This document shows positions 44,353 to 50,293 of a stretch of 50,293 nt of DNA, piece after piece. The notes beneath the pieces were generated by a model, which saw only the letters and a list, made by a program, of their open reading frames with translations, was not told the DNA's origin and searched no databases. Within the stretch, counting starts at the first letter, position 1; the number at the start of each line of letters is the position of its first letter. A program made the translations under genes and the position numbers. The stretch comes from Scytonematopsis contorta HA4267-MV1 (lineage in GTDB: Bacteria > Cyanobacteriota > Cyanobacteriia > Cyanobacteriales > Nostocaceae), in contig JAHHIC010000075.1 of NCBI GenBank assembly GCA_019359035.1, forward strand, positions 1 to 50,293, read 5' to 3'.

Positions 44353-45450
44353 ATGCGATTGCTAAAGTCAGTATCACCACATTTATTAAAAACATTAGAA
44401 GAAATTTCTAATAAATTTGACATTCAATCCAATTTTACAATTACCCATCCCGACTATAAGCCGATGGAGTTAACTGTAGAGTTAGCAAATTCATTGCAGC
44501 AATTACCTAGGGATATACAAAATAAATATTTGAATTTACAATTGCGAACCTTGATTTATGAAATTTATTATAAGGGTAGTTTAAAATCGGTTATTGACGA
44601 AGATACAGGTGTTTACTCGAATGTAAACTTAGAAATATTGCAAAATAATACAACCAGAGGTATCGAGCGTGATTATTACACAGGTTTAGAGTCGAGTAAT
44701 TGCGGTAAAGGTTTCTACGAACCTGGTTGGAGAGTTGTTGGAAAGGAAAACAAAGATTTGCTATTGGTAAAAAAAGATGACTTGACGTTGCATGTTGAAC
44801 GTGAGAGTCAACTTCAATTCAATCAACGTAATGCCAAAATAAATGATATTGTTACAACATTAATGCCTAAAAATCGTCTGGAGGAAGGGTATTACATCGC
44901 AGTTGGAGATGCTGGCTTCGTAAATATGTATGGAGAAAAGAAAATAGCCGTAGATATATACTTTCATTTAACTCCCCAAGGTGTACTGGCTGTTATGCGA
45001 AGCTTGACACAACAATTAAACGCTATTGATATTCCCTTTACCTTTAAAGTTTTATATGACCCTGACGAATGCCAGTATTGCAACCACAGCGGAATTCTCA
45101 CCATTAAATCTTGCGATTACCCTCAAGTTTACCCCATTTTAAAACAAATATACTACGAGCAGGCAACAAATTTTTATTCGGAAGTACCGATATTTACCAA
45201 ATGCCTGGCACCTGGACTGAGTTTAGCAGAGATACCGGAACAAAAATTTATCCCCAACGAAACCTTCGGGATGAATCGCTGTCGTATAATTGCCAATGGT
45301 TTACTTGCTGCATATGAACATGGCGATAATACATTTCAAACACGTATGTCTTACATTCAGCAACATTTTGCAAAAATGAATATTTCCTTGCAAACTCCTT
45401 ACCTAAACCCCAATTCTCAGGATATTTATTTTTCTACTATCGAAAATTGA
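44353..45450 (+). CDS. HopA1-family protein (probable phospho-Ser/Thr lyase)
   Basis: The 365-residue protein matches the HopA1 effector-like family in its C-terminal two thirds: GYYIAVGDAGFVNMYGEKKI, VDIYFHLTPQGVLAVMRSLT, IPFTFKVLYDP and the basic/aromatic residues around it. Such proteins, paired with an APH-like kinase, form dehydroamino acids in thioamitide and class V lanthipeptide biosynthesis. The N-terminal about 110 residues are less clear. Its stop overlaps the start of the C39-ABC gene by one base, so translation is probably coupled. I infer that it converts core serines to dehydroalanine. Confidence 0.83.
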   Translation: MRLLKSVSPHLLKTLEEISNKFDIQSNFTITHPDYKPMELTVELANSLQQLPRDIQNKYLNLQLRTLIYEIYYKGSLKSVIDEDTGVYSNVNLEILQNNTTRGIERDYYTGLESSNCGKGFYEPGWRVVGKENKDLLLVKKDDLTLHVERESQLQFNQRNAKINDIVTTLMPKNRLEEGYYIAVGDAGFVNMYGEKKIAVDIYFHLTPQGVLAVMRSLTQQLNAIDIPFTFKVLYDPDECQYCNHSGILTIKSCDYPQVYPILKQIYYEQATNFYSEVPIFTKCLAPGLSLAEIPEQKFIPNETFGMNRCRIIANGLLAAYEHGDNTFQTRMSYIQQHFAKMNISLQTPYLNPNSQDIYFSTIEN

Positions 45451-47591
45451 TGAAATACCCGATAATTCGCCAATACAGTGAAGAAGACTGTGGTGCTGCT
45501 TGTGTTGCGACAATAAGTAAATACTATGGAAGAACTATAACCCTCAACCGTATTCGTGAAGCTATTGGTACAGGACAACTAGGAACAACTTTGTTAGGAC
45601 TGCGACGAGGTACTGAAGCATTTGGATTATTTACTCGTTCCTTTAAAGCTTCAGCGGAAATACTCGATAACTTAGGAAAAATTCCTCTACCAGCGATTAT
45701 CCATTGGACGGGTAACCACTGGGTAGTTTTTTATGGTCAACGTGGGAAAAAATATATTGTTGGTGACCCAGCGCTGGGAATACGTTTTCTGACTAAAAAT
45801 GAATTACTTGCAGGTTGGAACGATTGGGTATTGCTGTTACTCCAACCCGATAATAGTTGTTTTTTTGACGAACCCAGCGATAAAGTTGACAACTTCGGTA
45901 AATTATTGCGAGGAATTTTACCTTACAAAAAAATAATTATCGAATCATTACTTTGTGCTTTAGTTATTGGTTTACTATCCTTATCGTCACCTTTTTTGAT
46001 TCAAATTCTTACCGATGATGTTTTAGTACGTCGAGACTCCAGTTTACTAACTGGTGTAGTTTTAGCAGTTGTTGCCATGTATACAATGCGAAGCGGCTTA
46101 ACTTTAATTGAAAATATATTAATCGCTCATTTTGCACAAAGGCTGGAATTAAATCTTATCCTAGAATTTGGTAGACAAATTTTACGCTTACCCCTAAATT
46201 ATTATGAATCGCGTCGAAGTGGTGAAATAGTCAGCCGACTTCGCGATATCCAACAAATAAATAAATTACTTTCCAATGCTATAATTAGTTTCCCTAGTCG
46301 TTTTTTTATTGCTTTTATATGTCTGGGTTTAATGCTTTTTTATAGTTGGAAGCTGACGGCTAGTGCGATTATTATAGCTATAATCATGACAGCTTCTACA
46401 TTTATTTTTATGCCAACACTTCAACAGAAAACGTTGAATCAAATGGTATTAGAAGCAGAAAACCAAGGAGTACTAGTAGAAATATTTAAAGGAGCATTAA
46501 CCTTAAAAACAACAGCAGCAGCACCTCAATTTTGGGAAGAATTTCAAAATAGATTTGGACGTTTGATGAATTTATCATTTACTACAATTAAAATCGAAAT
46601 TATTAACAAACAATTTTCGCGCTTAGTTTCAGAAATCGGTGGTGCAACTATTTTGTGGTTGGGTAGCAGCTTAGTGATTAGTAAAGAATTAAGTATTGGT
46701 CAATTGCTCGCATTTACCAGTCTAAATCGTAATGTCATATTACTAATGGATTTTCTGATTGACTTTGCTGATGATTTAGCGCGAGTTAGAACAGCTACTA
46801 ACCGCATTCAAGAAGTGATTGAATCTACACCAGAAAATCAATTTGATAATCAAAAATCATGGGTGGAAATACCACCTAATGGAGATATTATTTGTAGCAG
46901 CTTATGCTTCCATTATCCCGGTCGTATAGAATTACTAGAAGATTTTTCAGTTACAATTCCTGGTGGTAAAGTCGTTGCGTTAATTGGTCAATCGGGTTGT
47001 GGTAAAAGCAGCCTTGTGAAAATCATCGCAGGTTTATATCAATTAAAGTCAGGTAATATTAGCTTTGATATTTATAACTTACAAGATTTAGCATTAAATT
47101 GTTTGCGACAACAAATTGTACTTGTTCCACAAGAAGCTCATTTTTGGAGTCGCTCAATTATTGAAAACTTTCGCTTGGGTTCACCCCATGCATCTTTTGA
47201 AGCAATTGTGAAAGCATGTAAAATAGCAGAAGCGGATGATTTTATCAAAAAATTACCGGAAAAATATCAAACTATATTGGGTGAATTTGGTGCAAATATT
47301 TCCGGGGGACAGCGACAAAGGTTAGCTATAGCTCGTGCGATTATTAATAACCCACCTATATTAATTTTAGATGAGTCTACCGCTGGACTCGACCCAATTA
47401 GCGAAAATTTAGTTTTACAAAAACTATTATCGCAGCGTCTAGGTAAAACCACGATTCTGATTAGCCACCGTCCACAAGTTATTACACACGCTGACTGGAT
47501 TATATTCCTTGAACATGGTCAGGTGAAGATGCAGGGGACTTTGGAGGAATTACGCAGTTTTGACGGCAATCATTTAGACTTTTTGCCTTGA
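45450..47591 (+). CDS. C39 peptidase ABC transporter of the second RiPP locus
   Basis: This 713-residue transporter should cut the double-Gly leader and export the peptide. The C39 domain has Cys14 (SEEDCGAACV), His90 (GNHWVVFY) and Asp106 (VGDPALG). The membrane domain covers about 160-440. The ABC domain has Walker A GQSGCGKSSL, signature ISGGQRQRLAIARAI and Walker B ILILDESTAGLD. I chose ATG at 45450, overlapping the HopA1 stop as TGATG, over an in-frame TTG one codon earlier. It differs from the NHLM transporter at 25,646, so the two RiPP loci have separate exporters. The HlyD at 40,776 is its probable adaptor. Confidence 0.93.
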   Translation: MKYPIIRQYSEEDCGAACVATISKYYGRTITLNRIREAIGTGQLGTTLLGLRRGTEAFGLFTRSFKASAEILDNLGKIPLPAIIHWTGNHWVVFYGQRGKKYIVGDPALGIRFLTKNELLAGWNDWVLLLLQPDNSCFFDEPSDKVDNFGKLLRGILPYKKIIIESLLCALVIGLLSLSSPFLIQILTDDVLVRRDSSLLTGVVLAVVAMYTMRSGLTLIENILIAHFAQRLELNLILEFGRQILRLPLNYYESRRSGEIVSRLRDIQQINKLLSNAIISFPSRFFIAFICLGLMLFYSWKLTASAIIIAIIMTASTFIFMPTLQQKTLNQMVLEAENQGVLVEIFKGALTLKTTAAAPQFWEEFQNRFGRLMNLSFTTIKIEIINKQFSRLVSEIGGATILWLGSSLVISKELSIGQLLAFTSLNRNVILLMDFLIDFADDLARVRTATNRIQEVIESTPENQFDNQKSWVEIPPNGDIICSSLCFHYPGRIELLEDFSVTIPGGKVVALIGQSGCGKSSLVKIIAGLYQLKSGNISFDIYNLQDLALNCLRQQIVLVPQEAHFWSRSIIENFRLGSPHASFEAIVKACKIAEADDFIKKLPEKYQTILGEFGANISGGQRQRLAIARAIINNPPILILDESTAGLDPISENLVLQKLLSQRLGKTTILISHRPQVITHADWIIFLEHGQVKMQGTLEELRSFDGNHLDFLP

Positions 47592-47608
47592 TAAGCTACT
47601 CCATATTT

Positions 47609-47896
47609 AAGTTGCATGTTCGGGCTAAGTTGCATGTTCGAGCTAAGTTGCATGTTCGGGCTAAGTTGCATGTTCGAGCTAAGTTGCATGTTCGGGCTAA
47701 GTTGCATGTTCGGGCTAAGTTGCATGTTCGGGCTAAGTTACATGTTTGGGCTAAGTTACATATTCGAGCTAGGTTACATATTCGAGCTAGGTTACATATT
47801 CGAGCTAAGTTGCATATCCGGGCTAAGTTGCATATCCGGGCTAAGTTGCATATCCGGGCTAAGTTGCATATCCGGGCTAAGTTGCATATCCGGGCG
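47609..47896. repeat. 18-bp tandem repeat, sixteen copies
   Basis: Sixteen head-to-tail copies of AAGTTGCATGTTCGGGCT start 18 bp after the C39-ABC stop codon. Variation is ordered: early copies have CATGTTCGGG or CATGTTCGAG, copies 9-11 CATATTCGAG, late copies CATATCCGGG, as expected from recent local duplication. There are no spacers, so it is not CRISPR. Because 18 is a multiple of three, several frames stay open on both strands, but none has a ribosome site that makes it convincing as a gene. The last copy merges with the 30-bp dispersed repeat. Confidence 0.95.
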
Positions 47897-47921
47897 GGCA
47901 AGGATGCCCACCCCACAAGAG
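47892..47921 (+). repeat. Dispersed 30-bp repeat, copy 4
   Basis: Same sequence as the copy at 23025, fused directly to the end of the 18-bp tandem array. Confidence 0.9.
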
Positions 47922-48070
47922 ATGGGGAATTTGATATTATACAGTTTAGATGTGGAACAGCTTAATAATTCGATTTCGGCAGTAAATACGCATGTATTGC
48001 TATGATTATGAGGACGCTTTAAGAGGATGTTTATAAATAAAATATTAAAACACCATGCACACCACAAGCT

Positions 48071-48247
48071 AGCCAGCCAGTGACTAAAGTCACTGTCTAA
48101 AAGCTAAAGTCCTCTAAAGAGGACTGATGAGAAATAAGATTTTAGAGAATATCTTAAATTTTGTAAAATATTTGTTTTTAATGTATTATTTAGTCCTCTT
48201 TTAGAGGACTTCAGCTTTTAGACAGTGACTAAAGTCACTGGCTGGCT
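48071..48247. mobile_element. MITE-like element with long terminal inverted repeats
   Basis: The left arm (48071-48123) begins AGCCAGCCAGTGACTAAAGT and the right arm (about 48192-48247) is its near-exact reverse complement, leaving an AT-rich centre of about 70 bp without a gene. Each arm contains its own palindromes, GTGACTAAAGTCAC and AGTCCTCTAAAGAGGACT. This is the form of a non-autonomous miniature element. A target duplication could not be defined clearly. Confidence 0.85.
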
Positions 48248-48331
48248 TGCAAAAAGTTTGTTCATTTCTTTATTTAAAATGGTTAGTACGCAAACGATAA
48301 AATAAAAACACATCTAAAAAAGGCAAAATCT

Positions 48332-48630
48332 ATGGTAGCCCAGGTAGGTGAAGCCAAAGCGTCAACAGCAGAACTGGTAATCACTTGGGAAGCTTTACCC
48401 GATGATTTCCGTTTAGAGGACGACCCAGTGGACAATACAGGTCAGCCAATGAAGGCTGGTGCATTAAGTGAAAGTCTAGAAATCAGCGGTTTCATCCAAC
48501 CACAGATGTTAATCGCTTCAAATTTTGGTATTTGTGCAACCGTTAACGGACAATTTATCCCCAAAGCTCCTGACTGGCTGTACATCCCCTCGGTATCAGA
48601 AGTTTTAGCAAATCGAAAAAGCTATACACC
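48332..48630 (+). pseudogene. Uma2-family protein, 5' half of a split gene
   Basis: The first about 100 codons encode the N-terminal part of a Uma2 (DUF820) protein, a PD-(D/E)XK nuclease-like family abundant in cyanobacteria: ITWEALPDDFRLEDDPVDNT, GALSESLEISGFIQPQMLIA and APDWLYIPSVSEVLANRKSY are typical. After Thr-Pro (48626-48631) homology stops, and the frame ends at 48649 in foreign sequence. The rest of the gene continues at 49397 on the same strand and in a matching register, so the gene has been split by an insertion of about 770 bp. Confidence 0.82.
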
Positions 48631-48984
48631 TTCTAGTTGTTTTATATGATTTACTCTACATTCTGAAGCTGAGTCTATTCTCCCAATTGCAGAAGATATA
48701 ACACCATTAACCTGACGTTTTAAAAAACCATATTTATTTTGAATGTGAGTATTCCAACCAGACTTATCAAACTTTTTATCCCCAAGTGAAAGCAAATGAT
48801 TAACAGTCTGACAAACAGCTTTATGAAATTCAGTAGCATAAGCTGCCAAGAACATTTCAAGCTTAGTAAAGCCCAGTGAGTTTAATTCATCTAATGGAGT
48901 TGGTAGTCCCTTACAATAAGTTAGAGTTGACATCTGACTGTCCAGAAGAATCACATCATAATTAAACACCGAAACAATTATCAT
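48622..48984 (-). pseudogene. Truncated TnpB/OrfB-like N-terminal fragment
   Basis: The 120-residue frame resembles the N-terminal region of cyanobacterial IS200/IS605 OrfB (TnpB) proteins: a short beta start, then FDKSGWNTHIQNKYGFLKRQ followed by VNGVISSAIGRIDSASECRV, ending at KQLE, where the full protein would go on to a coiled coil and the RuvC core. The rest is missing, since the frame runs into the uma2 sequence and stops. It is therefore a dead remnant inside the inserted segment. Confidence 0.55.
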
Positions 48985-49396
48985 CCAGTATTTTTTTAAG
49001 AAAATTTACATAAACATTGTTTGTTAATAAACATTAATTATTTGATGATGTTTGGTCAGCCTTTAATCCTTATATACACTTAATTTAATTAATATCTTTA
49101 ATAATAGAAAAGCTTTTTTGCAATGTTTACTACAGGTATAAGACATCACAGATGCTGTCAATATATGCTAGATAACTGTTTTTTAATCTCATTTACAAGA
49201 TTGAAAATCTCGAATATAAGAGTGAGTAAGAGTGAATTTCTAGGGCTAGTAGTTACCCTTTTTCTTTCCGGATTCAGATGCGTGTCTATGCTCACATCTT
49301 CCCTATCGATACTCCACTTAACTTATCCCTAACTATAATCTTGTAATTTACCCATTAATTATCGGAATACCTAGGTAATCAGGCAACAGTTGTTAA
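48631..49396 (-). mobile_element. Decayed IS remnant inserted in uma2
   Basis: The two uma2 halves join sensibly if the DNA between about 48631 and 49396 is removed. This 770-bp segment contains the truncated TnpB-like frame on the minus strand and about 400 bp without a convincing gene. The tnpB 3' end is lost, so the original element has been deleted on that side. Exact ends are uncertain by a few bases. Confidence 0.6.
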
Positions 49397-49873
49397 CCCC
49401 ACTTAGAAGGAGATGTTCCCGCAGTCGTGATGGAATTTCTATCCGACATCGACGGTAAAGAATATTCTTCTAAGAAAACTTTTCCACCAGGAAAATGGTA
49501 TTTCTACGAGCAAATTTTACAAGTTCCTGTTTATATTATTTTTGACCCAGATGGTGGTTTAGTAGAGTTTCATCAGTTGGAAAACGGCCGCTACGAGTTA
49601 AAACAACCTGACGAAAATGGTCGTAATTGGATTGACTCGATGGGTTTATTTTTAGGAACATGGCAAGGAACAAAAGAAGGCCGAACAGGATATTGGTTAC
49701 GATGGTGGGATAAAGAAGGTAATTTGTTACCTTGGGCTGTGGAACGTTTGGAACAAGAAAGCCAACGTGCTGAGCAGGAACGACTACGCGCTGAGCAAGA
49801 AAGCCTACGTGCTGAACGGTTAAGTGCCTATTTAAAATCTCAAGGCATAGACCCAGATAATTTACCTGAATAA
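49397..49873 (+). pseudogene. Uma2-family protein, 3' half of a split gene
   Basis: The frame reads PHLEGDVPAVVMEFLSDIDG, then PPGKWYFYEQILQVPVYIIF, NGRYELKQPDENGRNW and TGYWLRWWDKEGNLLPWAVE, and ends with a charged RAEQE-type repeat and YLKSQGIDPDNLPE, the usual C terminus of cyanobacterial Uma2 proteins. It lacks its N-terminal third, which is at 48332-48630. An ATG at 49430 (or GTG at 49427) could start a 148-residue product, but without the N-terminal part of the fold function is doubtful. Confidence 0.8.
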
Positions 49874-49952
49874 TTTCCAGAAGTAATTCCCAGAAATAAT
49901 TTCCAGAAATAAACTGTCCCACATCTAAACTACATAATAAAAAAAATTACAC

Positions 49953-49982
49953 CTCTTGTGGGGTGGGCATCCTTGCCCGCCC
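49953..49982 (-). repeat. Dispersed 30-bp repeat, copy 5 (inverted)
   Basis: Reverse-complement copy of the repeat found at 23025, 28066, 39248 and 47892. Confidence 0.9.
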
Positions 49983-49998
49983 TTCTTTGTATGGTATG

Positions 49999-50090
49999 TA
50001 TTTAAATCTTTCCTTGTATTTAAATCTATGTCTTTCCTTGTATTTAAATCTATGTCTTTCCTTATATTTAAATCTATGTATTTTAAATCT
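49999..50090. repeat. 24-bp tandem repeat, about 3.5 copies
   Basis: Copies of a 24-bp unit beginning TATTTAAATCTATGTCTTTC start at 50017, 50041 and 50065, with a shorter copy at 49999. No gene is seen between the uma2 remnant and the 5S rRNA. Confidence 0.85.
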
Positions 50091-50136
50091 ATTTCAATGT
50101 ATTCAAATAATATTAAAAACAAACCCCCAAACAAAT

Positions 50137-50164
50137 GTAAAGACGCGATTAATCGCGTCTCTAC
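50137..50164 (-). terminator. Palindrome downstream of the 5S rRNA gene
   Basis: AGACGCGATT at 50141-50150 is followed by its exact reverse complement at 50151-50160, with GTA/TAC extending the stem after a mismatch. On the minus strand it lies just after the 5S rRNA 3' end and is followed by TTTACATTTGTTT, so it may end the rRNA operon. It also resembles the palindrome after lanM and may be a dispersed repeat used as a terminator. Confidence 0.5.
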
Positions 50165-50179
50165 ACTTTATGTAATATT

Positions 50180-50293
50180 GCCCTGGCATCGAGCAATTGT
50201 TGCGGGAGACAACTCTCCAACTATCGTAGCCGCAGCAGCGTTTCACAACTGAGTTCGGGATGGGTTCAGAGTGGTTCCACCGCGCCATAGACA
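50180..50293 (-). rRNA. rrf: 5S ribosomal RNA (5' end cut by window)
   Basis: The minus strand from the window end reads TGTCTATGGCGCGGTGGAAC, then CCACTCTGAACCCATCCCGA, ACTCAGTTGTGAAACGC, and ends CTCGATGCCAGGGC. These are the conserved blocks of cyanobacterial 5S rRNA. Only the first few bases lie beyond the window. The 23S and 16S genes are expected further right. Confidence 0.93.

Noticed and set aside
47609-47896. Possible CRISPR array
   Set aside because: Repeats are contiguous 18-bp units without spacers, and no cas genes are present.
47588-48005. Long open frames on both strands encoding LHVRAK-type repeats
   Set aside because: They are produced by an 18-bp tandem repeat, which keeps several frames open at once; no convincing ribosome site or non-repeat protein part.
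49123-49332. 69-codon frame inside the uma2 insertion
   Set aside because: No ribosome site or recognisable family; lies in decayed IS DNA.

Overview
The window looks like chromosomal DNA from a filamentous, phycoerythrin-containing cyanobacterium, probably of the order Nostocales (Calothrix, Rivularia or Nostoc-like). The evidence is C-phycoerythrin subunit genes, a phycobilisome rod-core linker, NblA, PatA-type chemotaxis genes, many heptanucleotide short tandem repeats of the kind known from heterocystous strains, a few GCGATCGC (HIP1) sites, and AT-rich DNA. No database search was possible. Names rest on motifs and recall of families.

Layout. 1-5,650: phycobilisome region. On the minus strand are nblA (55 aa), cpeB, cpeA, a CpeZ-like HEAT-repeat protein and a small membrane protein. 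On the plus strand are a CpcS/CpeS-type bilin lyase, a predicted HExxH metalloprotein and the linker cpcG. 5,764-6,687: an RluD-type pseudouridine synthase. 7,351-14,896: a PatA-CheW-MCP-CheA chemosensory operon of the Pil/Pix/Hmp type. About 15,115-16,870: an IS200/IS605-superfamily element encoding an IsrB-like (RRXRR, RuvC only, no HNH) protein preceded by about 400-500 bp of densely hairpinned DNA, the expected place of its omega/HEARO RNA.

17,098-31,086: a class II lanthipeptide locus. It has an AraC regulator with a degenerate receiver, a CCG-type LanM, an unknown coiled-coil protein, a Nif11-type leader precursor with a 23-residue Cys-rich core, a double-GNAT protein, and the three NHLM export proteins (HlyD, C39-ABC, ABC). 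31,167-37,184: three sensor histidine kinases on the minus strand. 37,615-40,403: an FAD oxidoreductase, an HxlR regulator and a cytochrome b561.

40,776-47,591: a second RiPP locus. A divergent HlyD protein faces a 58-aa double-Gly precursor whose core is a Lys-Ser repeat ending in CGCHGYC. Behind it come an APH-like kinase, a HopA1-family protein and a C39 peptidase-ABC transporter. Kinase plus HopA1 is the dehydration pair of class V lanthipeptides and thioamitides. I see no decarboxylase or other cyclase, so this cyanobacterial version may be a new type and is the most interesting item here.

47,600-50,293: repeat-rich, decayed DNA. It holds sixteen 18-bp tandem repeats, a 177-bp MITE-like inverted-repeat element, a uma2 gene split by an IS remnant, and a 5S rRNA gene on the minus strand cut by the window end. 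A 30-bp dispersed repeat occurs five times across the window.
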